The notes beneath the pieces were generated by a model, which saw nothing but the letters and a program-made list of their open reading frames with translations, ran no database searches and was not told where the DNA came from. DNA of 64,000 nt from Rheinheimera soli (GTDB lineage: Bacteria; Pseudomonadota; Gammaproteobacteria; Enterobacterales; Alteromonadaceae): the NCBI RefSeq assembly GCF_021290985.1, contig NZ_JAJOYU010000009.1, positions 62,001 to 126,000 of the forward strand, read 5' to 3'. Of this stretch, positions 26,737 to 35,516 are shown piece by piece (the stretch's first letter is position 1; every line of letters starts with the position of its first letter). A program made the position numbers and the translations under genes.

Positions 26737-28920
26737 TTAACTGCGACGAAGGCGCGTCAGATCCTGCAACAATTGATTGACGTTTTGCTGTTGTGTCAGT
26801 TGTTCCAGCGTCATAGTCAACTTACGTCGCCAGTTCGGGTATTCATCGCTGGTGCCGGGAATATTGACTGGTTGTGTCATTTCCATCCAATCTTCCAGCT
26901 GTAAACACAATAACTGACTGGAGCCTTTGGCGACATGGCGCTGAATAGCGTAACTCAGTTCTGTACTCATCCCCACCTGATCGACACTGTGGCTAAAGTT
27001 AGGGTCCAGCATCTGATGGCCATGCAAAGAGTTTAAGATCTTTTGTTTATCTTCATGGCGGGACTGGAATAAAGCTGGCAGTTGATGCTCCTGATACAAG
27101 CCAACATCTTTGCCTAAATGTAAATCTCCACAATGCCAGTAGCCTATTAAGGTTGGCATATCATGAGTTGTCAGAGTGGCCATAGCCTGCACCGGGTAAT
27201 GTCCAGGAGAGACATAACCACCATCTTCGGCTTTTTCAAAGAAAAATACCCGGTACGAATACATACCATATTCAGCCAGAATTTCACGAATACCATCTGG
27301 TACTGTGCCTAAGTCTTCGCCTATTACCACCACCTGGTGGCGCTGCGACTCAAGGGCCAAAATACCTAATAAATCCTGAATTGGGTAATAGATGTAAGCG
27401 CCATCCCCTGCACTTTCGGCGCCTTTCGGTACCCACCATAAACGCAATAAAGCCATGACGTGGTCAATACGCAGCGCACCTGAGTTTTGCATATTGGCGC
27501 GGAATAAATCGATCATAGGCCGGTAAGCTTGCTGGAACATTTGGTAAGGCAACATAGGAGGTAAACCCCAGTTTTGGCCTTTGGGTCCTAAAATATCAGG
27601 CGGCGCGCCTACACTGGCACCACGGCAATACAATTCCGGGTTACCCCAAATCTCAGTCGAAGCTTCGCTGACACCTACAGCTAAATCACGGTACAAGCCC
27701 AATAACATGCCCTGCTCTTTGGCAAAGGCTTGCGCTTTAGCAAGTTGTTCACGGGCCATAAATTGCAGATAACAATAAAAATCCAGTTCGTGGGCATGCT
27801 CTTTGGCAAACGCCAGCACTTCTTCACTATCTGGTCTTTGCCAGGCTTCAGGCCATACAGGCCAGCCCCAGGCATGGATGTCTTTTTGGATTAAATGGGC
27901 ATGAATTGCATCGTACAGCGCCAACTGTAATAAACTTTCACCAGATTGTTGTTTAAATACAGAAAATGCCTGTGCAAGTTCAGGATGTTCAGCCTGATGC
28001 TCAGTAAACCATTGATACAATGCTTTTAACACAGGCAACTTCAAGCGAGTCACTGCAGTGTAATCAACCCAGTCTGCAGCCCGGGCAGCTTCGAGTTGTT
28101 GTTTAAATCCTGGCGCACTGACCAGCTGTTTTACTTGCTGACATTGCTCAAAACCAACCATTTCTGGTACTGCTAAATAGATAATATTTAACCAGCGGCG
28201 AGATGAAGGACTGTAAGGGCTGGCGGATTCCGGCATGGCTGGATAAAGCGCATGGATAGGATTTAAACCGACAAAATCGGCACCTTGTTTGGCTAAATGG
28301 CCCAGCAGAAAACGCAGATCAGCAAAATCACCGACACCCCAGTTTTGTTCTGAACGCACACAGTACAATTGCACCGATACGCCCCATTGTTTTTGCTTCT
28401 TAAATTCGGCAGGCTGGAAACAGGCAGATGGTGTAATGATCAGCGATTGCACAAAGTCCAGCTCACCTATAGTCAGACTTAAACTATGGTACCCCTGCTC
28501 CAGCAGCACTGGCAAAGTCCATTGATATTGCTGGTATTCTTCACCATCAAATACCATCACCTGATTTAACTCTGCATCTTCTGTCGCGGTTAGAGTGAAG
28601 TGATATGTTTTTCCCTGTTCGGTGGTCAAGACCAGCTCTAATGCGGTATTGGCAAGCACTATAGGTAACTTCAGTTGGATCTGAGTATCTTGTCCGGACT
28701 TTTGCACTGAGACTGGATCCAATAATTGCTCCCAGTGGTCTTGTTGACGTTCCAACAATTGCTCACGGGCAAGGGCGTCATTGTCCACAGCAAATCCTTG
28801 AGCGGCCAATAACGTGAGTAAGTTTTTCTCTGCAACTTCTGATTGGTTGCCCCAAGCGTCGGTAAATTGTGTTTCTATGCCAGTGAAGGCAATCAGATCA
28901 GAAAGTAATTGTTTGTCCAT
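26737..28920 (-). CDS. malQ: 4-alpha-glucanotransferase (amylomaltase) MalQ
   Basis: Transfers maltooligosaccharide segments between alpha-glucans, releasing glucose. The 727-residue GH77 enzyme has an N-terminal extension (about 1-170) of beta type as in E. coli MalQ, then WGVGDFADLRFLL, SPYSPSSRRWLN, nucleophile Asp in GALRIDHVMALLRLWW, acid Glu in VVIGEDLGTVPDGIRE, and TTHDMPTLIGYW. It is transcribed divergently from the classical GAPDH gene, and the 185-base spacer carries HexR-like palindromes that could control both. Shine-Dalgarno GGAG precedes the ATG. Confidence 0.95.
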   Translation of the reverse strand: MDKQLLSDLIAFTGIETQFTDAWGNQSEVAEKNLLTLLAAQGFAVDNDALAREQLLERQQDHWEQLLDPVSVQKSGQDTQIQLKLPIVLANTALELVLTTEQGKTYHFTLTATEDAELNQVMVFDGEEYQQYQWTLPVLLEQGYHSLSLTIGELDFVQSLIITPSACFQPAEFKKQKQWGVSVQLYCVRSEQNWGVGDFADLRFLLGHLAKQGADFVGLNPIHALYPAMPESASPYSPSSRRWLNIIYLAVPEMVGFEQCQQVKQLVSAPGFKQQLEAARAADWVDYTAVTRLKLPVLKALYQWFTEHQAEHPELAQAFSVFKQQSGESLLQLALYDAIHAHLIQKDIHAWGWPVWPEAWQRPDSEEVLAFAKEHAHELDFYCYLQFMAREQLAKAQAFAKEQGMLLGLYRDLAVGVSEASTEIWGNPELYCRGASVGAPPDILGPKGQNWGLPPMLPYQMFQQAYRPMIDLFRANMQNSGALRIDHVMALLRLWWVPKGAESAGDGAYIYYPIQDLLGILALESQRHQVVVIGEDLGTVPDGIREILAEYGMYSYRVFFFEKAEDGGYVSPGHYPVQAMATLTTHDMPTLIGYWHCGDLHLGKDVGLYQEHQLPALFQSRHEDKQKILNSLHGHQMLDPNFSHSVDQVGMSTELSYAIQRHVAKGSSQLLCLQLEDWMEMTQPVNIPGTSDEYPNWRRKLTMTLEQLTQQQNVNQLLQDLTRLRRS

Positions 28921-29062
28921 AAAGGCTCCAGCGACCCGCTTTTTGCTCGGAAAAGTAAATGGTTAGGGAAAATTAACTACCACAGTCTACTCCAGATTCA
29001 AGGCCTGGATTAACAAAATACGAATGCATAACTTTTTTGCACTTGAAAAGAATGACAAAAAA

Positions 29063-29090
29063 TGTAATTTTATTACAGAATTAAATTACA
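29063..29090. promoter_or_regulatory. HexR-type operator in the malQ-gap spacer
   Basis: A perfect palindrome TGTAATTTTATTACA (29063-29077) matches the recalled HexR consensus TGTAAT-(A/T)3-ATTACA exactly. It is followed 13 bases on by a second, partial copy at 29076-29090 ending AATTAAATTACA. The sites lie 16-43 bases before the gap ATG, overlapping its likely promoter or leader. Confidence 0.7.
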
Positions 29091-29105
29091 GTCTGGGGAT
29101 AGGTT

Positions 29106-30119
29106 ATGACAATTCGTGTAGCAATTAATGGTTTTGGCCGCATTGGCCGCAACGTTTTACGCGCTTTATATGAGTCAAAGAAGAATTATGACATCAAAGT
29201 TGTAGCCATAAACGATTTAGGCGATGCCGCTATTAACGCCCATTTACTGAAGTACGATACAGCTCACGGCATCTTTTTCGCTGACGTAGAACACTCAGAC
29301 AAAGCTATTTTCGTAAATAAAGATGAAATTCTGACTTTAAGCGAGCGCAGTCCTGCAAACTTGCCTTGGGCTGAACTTGATATTGACGTTGTGCTTGAAT
29401 GTACAGGTCTGTTCACCAATCGTCAGACTGCTGGTGCGCATTTAACGGCTGGTGCTAAAAAAGTAATTATCTCTGCTCCGGCCAAAGATGTGGATGCCAC
29501 TGTAGTTTATGGTGTAAACCATGATGTGATCACCAAAGATATGACCATCATCTCTAACGCGTCATGCACCACCAACTGTTTATCTCCTATCGCCAAGCCG
29601 TTAAACGACGCTTTAGGTATTGAATCAGGTTTAATGACCACTATTCATGCCTACACCAATGACCAGCGTTTAAGTGATGTGTATCACACCGACGTGCGCC
29701 GTGCCCGTGCTGCAGCTATGTCAATGATCCCAACACAGACTGGCGCAGCAGCCGCTGTAGGCTTGGTAGTACCAGAGCTGAAAGGTAAATTTGATGGTTT
29801 AGCGGTACGTGTACCAACTTTAAACGTGTCTTTAGTGGATTTATCTTTTATCGCTGGTCGTCACACCACAGTAGAAGAAGTCAACGATATTATCCGTAAA
29901 GCTGCAGCTCAAAGCCCGATGAATCAGGTGCTGGCAGTGAACGACTTGCCATTAGTGTCAGTCGACTTTAACCACAACCCAATGTCATCTATTTTTGATG
30001 CCAGCGAAACCCGTGTAAACGGCCGTTTGGTCAAAGTAATGGCATGGTATGACAATGAGTGGGGTTTCAGTAACCGTATGCTGGACAACACTGTTGAACT
30101 GATGAAACATAGTCAGTAA
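29106..30119 (+). CDS. gap: Classical NAD-dependent glyceraldehyde-3-phosphate dehydrogenase
   Basis: Key reversible step of glycolysis. The 337-residue protein begins [20 protein letters not shown] (NAD-binding) and has catalytic C154 in [10 protein letters not shown], the partner His in TIHAYTNDQ, and [12 protein letters not shown] near the end. D32-equivalent position in VVAINDLG fits NAD preference. It differs from the 483-residue GAPDH at 17826 by lacking the N-terminal extension. HexR-like sites sit just upstream, and a strong terminator separates it from the mutarotase gene. Confidence 0.95.
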   Translation: MTIRVAINGFGRIGRNVLRALYESKKNYDIKVVAINDLGDAAINAHLLKYDTAHGIFFADVEHSDKAIFVNKDEILTLSERSPANLPWAELDIDVVLECTGLFTNRQTAGAHLTAGAKKVIISAPAKDVDATVVYGVNHDVITKDMTIISNASCTTNCLSPIAKPLNDALGIESGLMTTIHAYTNDQRLSDVYHTDVRRARAAAMSMIPTQTGAAAAVGLVVPELKGKFDGLAVRVPTLNVSLVDLSFIAGRHTTVEEVNDIIRKAAAQSPMNQVLAVNDLPLVSVDFNHNPMSSIFDASETRVNGRLVKVMAWYDNEWGFSNRMLDNTVELMKHSQ

Positions 30120-30135
30120 GCTTCAGACCTTTCAC

Positions 30136-30165
30136 AAAGGCGGCTTTTTAGCCGCCTTTTCTTTC
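30136..30165 (+). terminator. Terminator of gap
   Basis: Stem AAAGGCGGCT (30136-30145), 4-base loop, AGCCGCCTTT (30150-30159), then a T-rich tail. Confidence 0.88.
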
Positions 30166-30186
30166 TGTTGAATTTAAGGATATAAG

Positions 30187-31047
30187 ATGAGCCAAAATGC
30201 TATTACTGCACAGTTAGGTTTTGCCCACTTACAAGATTTACCTTGTTATGTATTAACCTGCGGCCAGGCTAAAGCTGTGATTAGTAGCTATGGTGCTCAT
30301 CTACTTTCTTATCAGCCAAAAGCTGGCACCGAAGTGATTTATCTCTCACCAGAAGCAGAGTGGCAAGACAACACACCCATTCGTGGCGGTGTACCTGTAT
30401 GCTGGCCCTGGTTTGGCCCTACCGCCGCTGAACTTAATCCTGCCCAGAAAAAACTACCGAATCATGGGGTGGTGCGCACCGAACTATGGCAACTGGTGAA
30501 AAAGTCTGTGTCAGAACATGCTGTCATCATTGAATTTGGCATCACCACCAGTAGCTTACCTTATCAGGACGCTCCTGCTCATTTGAGTTTGCAACTCACT
30601 TTAACTGAAACAGACTTAAGCCTGACGCTGAACTCAGATCAGGCGGTGCAACAAGCTGCACTTCATAGCTATTTTGTGGTGGATTCAGTACACCAGGCTG
30701 TCGTCTCTGATTTAACGGGCAATTATCTGGATAAAGTCGAGGCAGGCAAAGAGTTTCATCAAACCATCGAAGAACTCAGATTCAGCAAAGAAGTTGATCG
30801 GGTCTATCTGAGTACACCAGAGCAATTAACACTCAAGGATGGCAAAGCACAACTTCAGATCATTCAGCAGGGTCATGATGCCAGCGTGTTATGGAACCCG
30901 TGGTCAGAAAAAGCAGCAATGTTAAAAGATTTACCGGATTTGGGGTATCTGGATTTTGTGTGTGTTGAAACCGCACGTTTAAGCCTGAATAATAAAACGC
31001 CATTGCAACTGGTACAGCAGATCCGCTATACAGGCCAGCTGGAATAG
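30187..31047 (+). CDS. D-hexose-6-phosphate mutarotase (YeaD-like)
   Basis: Interconverts alpha and beta anomers of hexose-6-phosphates. The 286-residue aldose-1-epimerase fold protein shows VISSYGAHLLSYQP, the substrate segment RGGVPVCWPWFGP, NHGVVRTELWQL, and HSYFVVDSV containing the probable catalytic histidine. E. coli YeaD likewise sits next to a GAPDH gene (gapA-yeaD), supporting the call. Its last 22 bases overlap the convergent lipoprotein gene. Shine-Dalgarno AAGGAT precedes the ATG. Confidence 0.88.
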   Translation: MSQNAITAQLGFAHLQDLPCYVLTCGQAKAVISSYGAHLLSYQPKAGTEVIYLSPEAEWQDNTPIRGGVPVCWPWFGPTAAELNPAQKKLPNHGVVRTELWQLVKKSVSEHAVIIEFGITTSSLPYQDAPAHLSLQLTLTETDLSLTLNSDQAVQQAALHSYFVVDSVHQAVVSDLTGNYLDKVEAGKEFHQTIEELRFSKEVDRVYLSTPEQLTLKDGKAQLQIIQQGHDASVLWNPWSEKAAMLKDLPDLGYLDFVCVETARLSLNNKTPLQLVQQIRYTGQLE

Positions 31048-31430
31048 AAAGGCAGTAGTAATACTTTTTCGCCTTGGGTGACATGAAGCAATGTCAGTTG
31101 CAATTGCCACTTCATCTTCGGTTGACTGCACGCGCCCAATACCATTTCTGCGACATACTGCTGCTGTTGCCCTGTCACAGCTTTAAACAGCAGTGGTATA
31201 GTGCCCATACTCATCGACACCCCAACCACTTCGGCGTGTTTGATGTGCCAGCCTTCGGACAATTGCACAGACCAGTTTAACAACTGTTCAACCGGTGCTT
31301 CAGCGGGGCTCAAACTCACGCTGACCTGGTCATCCTGATGCAATTGCAAAATAGCTGCAGCTTCAGCCTGTCTTTGTTCAGAACATCCGGTCAGGCAAAG
31401 TAAATAAAATGCCAGTACCACCAATCTCAT
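31026..31430 (-). CDS. Small lipoprotein, function unknown
   Basis: A 134-residue predicted lipoprotein. The start at 31430 gives MRLVVLAFYLLCLTGCSEQ with a clear lipobox; an ATG 60 bases upstream would put a soluble tail before the signal and is less likely. The body alternates hydrophobic residues, suggesting a beta fold. The start GWHIKHAEVVGVSMSMGTIP has several methionines, reminiscent of metal-handling proteins, but this is only a hint. It lies between the mutarotase gene and the cytochrome oxidase cluster, on the opposite strand, and I do not recognise its family. Confidence 0.6.
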   Translation of the reverse strand: MRLVVLAFYLLCLTGCSEQRQAEAAAILQLHQDDQVSVSLSPAEAPVEQLLNWSVQLSEGWHIKHAEVVGVSMSMGTIPLLFKAVTGQQQQYVAEMVLGACSQPKMKWQLQLTLLHVTQGEKVLLLPFYSSWPV

Positions 31431-31551
31431 CTGATCATTTTCCGTAGATAAAGAACAACCAGTGTACCTTGATGCAGCTATCAAACGCAAAACACTGCTG
31501 TAATTGGTTATTTTGCGACCAGCAGTATTGTTCTACATCATAAAACGGGCT

Positions 31552-31579
31552 GTTTTGCCTATCTTTTTAAAGGCAAAAC
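31552..31579. other. Inverted repeat in the spacer before ccoN
   Basis: GTTTTGCC (31552-31559) and GGCAAAAC (31572-31579) form an 8-base inverted repeat with a 12-base AT-rich spacer, 140 bases before ccoN. It could be an operator or a hairpin. The remaining spacer (31431-31720) holds no gene that I can support; it must contain the cco promoter, but I see only FNR half-sites such as ATCAA near 31650. Confidence 0.35.
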
Positions 31580-31720
31580 TCGTATTATTTCGCCCCAAAA
31601 TGGTTAAGGGTATAGTTGCTTTGCAAGTCGTTGAGGCTGCTACACTGTTAATCAACAATAAGAAGGGTCACCTTAGGGTGAAATTTTAATCACTAGCAAT
31701 AAACTGCAGCGGAACTCAAC

Positions 31721-33148
31721 ATGAGCCAGACCAAATCGTTAAATGTTGACTACAACTATACCGTTGTCCGCCTCTTTGCCGTCACCACAGTATTGTGGGG
31801 TATTGTCGGTATGGTGGTGGGTGTATTACTTGCGGCCCAACTCTATTGGCCTGCACTTAATTTTGACACGGCATGGTTAACATATAGTCGTCTTCGTCCT
31901 CTTCACACTAATGCGGTAATTTTCGCATTTGGTACCAGTGCTCTGTTTGCCACTTCTTACTACGTGGTACAACGGACCTGTCAAGTCAGGCTCTTTGCCG
32001 AAAAACTGGCGATGTTTACCTTTATTGGCTGGCAGGTCGTCATTATCGCTGCAGCTATCACTTTGCCTTTGGGTATTAGCCAAAGTAAAGAATATGCCGA
32101 GCTGGAATGGCCTATTGATATTCTGATCACCCTGGTTTGGGTTTCTTACGCTATCGTATTTTTTGGTACTTTAGTCAAACGAAACACTAGCCATATTTAC
32201 GTTGCCAACTGGTTCTATGGTGGTTTTATTATCACTGTTGCTGCCTTGCATATAGTCAACAGCATGGTGATCCCTGTCTCTCTGTTTAAATCCTACTCTG
32301 TGTATGCAGGTGCTGTGGATGCAATGGTACAGTGGTGGTACGGTCATAATGCGGTAGGTTTCTTATTAACCGCAGGCTTCCTGGGTATGATGTATTACTT
32401 CGTACCAAAACAAGCAGGCCGTCCAGTCTACTCCTACCGTTTATCAGTCGTGCACTTCTGGGCTCTGATTGCTTTATACATCTGGGCTGGTTCTCACCAC
32501 CTGCACTACACCGCCCTGCCGGACTGGACTCAGTCTGTAGGTATGGTGATGTCAGTCATTCTGTTTGTTCCAAGCTGGGGTGGCATGATCAACGGTATCA
32601 TGACGCTTTCTGGTGCCTGGCATAAACTGAAGACAGACCCTATTTTACGTTTCCTTATTGTTTCCCTGTCTTTCTACGGCATGTCGACTTTTGAAGGTCC
32701 AATGATGGCCATCAAGTCTGTAAACGCGCTATCGCATTACACAGACTGGACAATAGGCCACGTTCACTCTGGTGCTTTAGGTTGGGTTGCGATGATTTCT
32801 ATAGGCGCAATGTATCACCTGATCCCTGCGGTATTTAATCAGGGCCGGATGTACAGCATCAAGCTGATCAACACTCACTTCTGGTTACATACTATTGGTG
32901 TGGTTCTGTATATAGTCGCCATGTGGATCAGCGGTATTATGCAAGGCATGATGTGGCGTGCAGTCAATACAGACGGTACCCTGACTTACAGCTTTGTACA
33001 AAGCTTAGAAGCTTCCTATCCGTTCTACCTGATGCGCTTTATTGGTGGTTGTTTTGTCGTCACAGGTATGCTGATTATGGCCTATAACGTTGTGAAAACT
33101 ATCAGAGCAAAAGATGGCGCTCTGGAACCAGTAGCTGAAGCAGCGTAA
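31721..33148 (+). CDS. ccoN: cbb3-type cytochrome c oxidase subunit I
   Basis: Catalytic haem-copper subunit of the high-affinity oxidase that reduces oxygen at low concentration. The 475-residue protein has about 12 membrane helices. Likely metal ligands are seen in [15 protein letters not shown] (haem b), [18 protein letters not shown] and [13 protein letters not shown] (copper B), and [13 protein letters not shown] (haems). First gene of ccoNOQP with fixHIS downstream. Start follows GGAACTCAAC, a modest ribosome site. Confidence 0.97.
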   Translation: MSQTKSLNVDYNYTVVRLFAVTTVLWGIVGMVVGVLLAAQLYWPALNFDTAWLTYSRLRPLHTNAVIFAFGTSALFATSYYVVQRTCQVRLFAEKLAMFTFIGWQVVIIAAAITLPLGISQSKEYAELEWPIDILITLVWVSYAIVFFGTLVKRNTSHIYVANWFYGGFIITVAALHIVNSMVIPVSLFKSYSVYAGAVDAMVQWWYGHNAVGFLLTAGFLGMMYYFVPKQAGRPVYSYRLSVVHFWALIALYIWAGSHHLHYTALPDWTQSVGMVMSVILFVPSWGGMINGIMTLSGAWHKLKTDPILRFLIVSLSFYGMSTFEGPMMAIKSVNALSHYTDWTIGHVHSGALGWVAMISIGAMYHLIPAVFNQGRMYSIKLINTHFWLHTIGVVLYIVAMWISGIMQGMMWRAVNTDGTLTYSFVQSLEASYPFYLMRFIGGCFVVTGMLIMAYNVVKTIRAKDGALEPVAEAA

Positions 33149-33158
33149 GGAGCTTATT

Positions 33159-33800
33159 GTGTCTAAGAACTATCATGAATTTTTCGAGAAAAGCGCCGGC
33201 TGGTTAGCCATAGGCACTGTGGTTGCAATCAGTTTCGGTACCTTGGTTGAAATCACTCCTTTGCTGTTTTTAAAAGAAACCACCGAACCTGTAGACGGCT
33301 TAAAACCTTATACAGCGCTTCAACTGGAAGGTCGGGACATTTTCATTCGTGAAGGTTGTACCAACTGTCACAGCCAGATGATCCGCCCTTTCCGCCACGA
33401 AGTGGAACGGTACGGTCACTACTCTGTTGCTGGCGAAAGTGTGTGGGAGCATCCATTTTTATGGGGTTCTAAACGTACAGGTCCTGATTTGGCACGTGTG
33501 GGTGGTCGTTACAGTGATGACTGGCACCATGCACATTTGATGGACCCTCGTTCTGTTGTGCCTCAGTCCAATATGCCGGGTTACCCATGGCTGGATGAAA
33601 ATCTGTTGGATGGCGAGTTAACACCGAAGAAGATGGAAATCTTCAACAAGTTAACTAAAGGCAAAATGCATGCAAACGATGAAGATGGTGTGATGTATTC
33701 AGCCGAAGAAATTGCAGCAGCAACTGATTCAGTCAAGGGTAAAACTGAGATGCAGGCGTTAATTGCCTATCTTCAGTCCCTTGGCACGGCATTGAAGTAA
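33159..33800 (+). CDS. ccoO: cbb3-type oxidase subunit II (mono-haem cytochrome c)
   Basis: Periplasmic mono-haem c-type subunit anchored by one N-terminal helix (about 15-35). The haem-binding motif CTNCHSQ is at residues 67-71 and a candidate axial Met in SNMPGYPWL. 213 residues, normal size. Starts with GTG after a strong Shine-Dalgarno (TAAGGAG), ten bases after ccoN. Passes electrons from CcoP to CcoN. Confidence 0.96.
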   Translation: MSKNYHEFFEKSAGWLAIGTVVAISFGTLVEITPLLFLKETTEPVDGLKPYTALQLEGRDIFIREGCTNCHSQMIRPFRHEVERYGHYSVAGESVWEHPFLWGSKRTGPDLARVGGRYSDDWHHAHLMDPRSVVPQSNMPGYPWLDENLLDGELTPKKMEIFNKLTKGKMHANDEDGVMYSAEEIAAATDSVKGKTEMQALIAYLQSLGTALK

Positions 33801-33805
33801 CTATT

Positions 33806-33985
33806 ATGGATATGGCAACCCTACACAGTATTTTCACCGTGTTAGTGTTTGTAGGTTTCATTGGTCTTGTGGTCTGGCTTTTTGTGTTAAAACGCAAGCC
33901 AGACTTCGATGAACAGGCAAATTTGCCTTTTGCAGACGACCAGAAACCAAAACAACAACAGAAACAGGAGTCGGATCATGAGTAG
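33806..33985 (+). CDS. ccoQ: cbb3-type oxidase small subunit CcoQ
   Basis: A 59-residue single-span membrane protein: one helix (about 8-27, ending VVWLFVLKRKPDF) and a short hydrophilic, Gln-rich tail. This is the standard CcoQ form, a small subunit that stabilises the complex. It begins 5 bases after ccoO and its stop overlaps the start of ccoP by 8 bases (ATGAGTAG). It is short enough to be missed by length-limited gene calling. Confidence 0.9.
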   Translation: MDMATLHSIFTVLVFVGFIGLVVWLFVLKRKPDFDEQANLPFADDQKPKQQQKQESDHE

Positions 33986-34955
33986 CTTTTGGAGCACTTG
34001 GATCATTGTCTTAACAATAGCGTGTATCGTATTTTGCGCCGTTATTCTGACCTGGAACTTAAAAAACCATGTTGGTGTGAAAGAAGGCGAGTCCACAGGC
34101 CATGATTTTGATGGCATTGAAGAGATTAATAACCCTCTGCCAAAATGGTGGACCTATATGTTTTATGCCACCTTAATCTGGTCGGTGTATTACTTTGCGG
34201 CCTACCCTGGTCTTGGCAACTACAAAGGCTTTTTAAACTGGACCAGTTCAAACCAGGGAATTAAAAACCTGGCTGAATCCAAAGCTGCTGTGGAACAAAA
34301 CAAACTTGAAGGTAAAAACGTCCAGTTGGATCGCGAATATGCGGCTGCCAACGAAACCTATGCCAAAGAGTTTGCTAAATACACCAACCGCGACATCATG
34401 GATTTAGCTTATGATCCGGAAGCCTTGAAAATTGGCCAGCGTTTGTTCCTGCAAAACTGTGCTCAATGTCATGGCTCAGATGCCCGTGGTCAACGTGGTT
34501 ACCCTAATTTGACTGACGATGACTGGTTGTACGGCGGTACACCAGACAAAATCAAAGAAACTCTGCTGTACGGCCGTAAAGCCGCTATGCCAGGTTGGGG
34601 TGATGCTTTAGGTGAGCAAGGCATTAAAGAAATGACAGCCTATGTGTTAAGCCTGTCAGGCCGTAAGGTGAACGATAAAGAGGCTGCAGCAGGTAAAACT
34701 AAGTTTGGCATGTGTGCGGCTTGTCATGGTGCAGATGGTAAAGGCAGCTTAGCTCACAACTTGCCATTTGGTGCACCGAACCTGACTGACAATGTTTGGT
34801 TATACGGTGGTTCACACGGTGCAGTTGAAGAAACACTGGTCAAAGGCCGTAATGGTCAGATGCCAGCGTTTAAAGAGATTTTAGGAGAAGAAAAAATCCA
34901 TATTATCTCTGCATACGTTTACCGTTTGTCTCGTCCTGAAGAAAGCAGCAAGTAG
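33978..34955 (+). CDS. ccoP: cbb3-type oxidase subunit III (di-haem cytochrome c)
   Basis: A 325-residue subunit that accepts electrons from soluble cytochromes. I start at 33978, giving MSSFWSTWIIV, because it overlaps the ccoQ stop in the usual way; upstream in-frame codons lie inside ccoQ. Two N-terminal helices are followed by two cytochrome c domains with haem motifs CAQCH (161-165) and CAACH (246-250), each with a later methionine ligand (AAMPGWGDA, GQMPAFKEI). Confidence 0.96.
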   Translation: MSSFWSTWIIVLTIACIVFCAVILTWNLKNHVGVKEGESTGHDFDGIEEINNPLPKWWTYMFYATLIWSVYYFAAYPGLGNYKGFLNWTSSNQGIKNLAESKAAVEQNKLEGKNVQLDREYAAANETYAKEFAKYTNRDIMDLAYDPEALKIGQRLFLQNCAQCHGSDARGQRGYPNLTDDDWLYGGTPDKIKETLLYGRKAAMPGWGDALGEQGIKEMTAYVLSLSGRKVNDKEAAAGKTKFGMCAACHGADGKGSLAHNLPFGAPNLTDNVWLYGGSHGAVEETLVKGRNGQMPAFKEILGEEKIHIISAYVYRLSRPEESSK

Positions 34956-34980
34956 TTTATTCTGCTGCTCAACTGTAAAA

Positions 34981-35003
34981 TAAGCCCCGCCTTGTGGGGC
35001 TTA
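34981..35003 (+). terminator. Weak hairpin between ccoP and fixH
   Basis: Stem TAAGCCCC/GGGGCTTA with a 7-base loop but no T run. Probably a partial terminator or RNA-processing site separating structural from assembly genes. Confidence 0.45.
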
Positions 35004-35028
35004 TTGCTATCTGAAAGAGGAATACCTG

Positions 35029-35514
35029 ATGTTGCATGATACAAAACCCTGGTACAAACAGTTCTGGCCCTGGTTATTATTGGCTTTCCCTATCGTCTCC
35101 TTTATTAAAGGTGGCCATACCATCTACATCATGCAGCAAAGCAACCCGGATTTGGTGGTGGACGACTATTACAAGGAAGGTCGAGCCATAAATATGAATC
35201 TGGCGAAGTATCGTGAAGCCGAATTGCGTAACTTGCACGCCAGCACTTTGATTGCAGCTAATCAGGTGATAGTGAGATTTGAGCAAAATAAGACTTTAGG
35301 TGAGCACCTGACGCTGGAGTTTTTTCACAACACAATAGCAGCCAATGATTTTGTTATCACAGCAGAGCGTAGCGGCGAAAATATGTATGTAGCTACCTTA
35401 CCCACCCTGCTTGAAGGGAAATGGAATCTGGTGGTGTCGGATGAACACAAAGACTGGAAGCTGCGTGCTACAGCTATGCTACCGCAACTGGATGAGTTTA
35501 AACTGGGATATTAA
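35029..35514 (+). CDS. fixH: FixH/CcoH-family oxidase assembly protein
   Basis: A 161-residue protein with one N-terminal helix (about 12-30, FWPWLLLAFPIVSFI) and a periplasmic beta domain. The segment SNPDLVVDDYYKEGRAINMNL is characteristic of FixH. It assists assembly of the cbb3 oxidase with the copper pump FixI. Two bases separate it from fixI. Confidence 0.87.
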   Translation: MLHDTKPWYKQFWPWLLLAFPIVSFIKGGHTIYIMQQSNPDLVVDDYYKEGRAINMNLAKYREAELRNLHASTLIAANQVIVRFEQNKTLGEHLTLEFFHNTIAANDFVITAERSGENMYVATLPTLLEGKWNLVVSDEHKDWKLRATAMLPQLDEFKLGY

Positions 35515-35516
35515 CA

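Noticed and set aside
31640-31665. FNR box upstream of ccoN
   Set aside because: Only one half-site (ATCAA) is seen; the paired TTGAT at proper spacing is absent.
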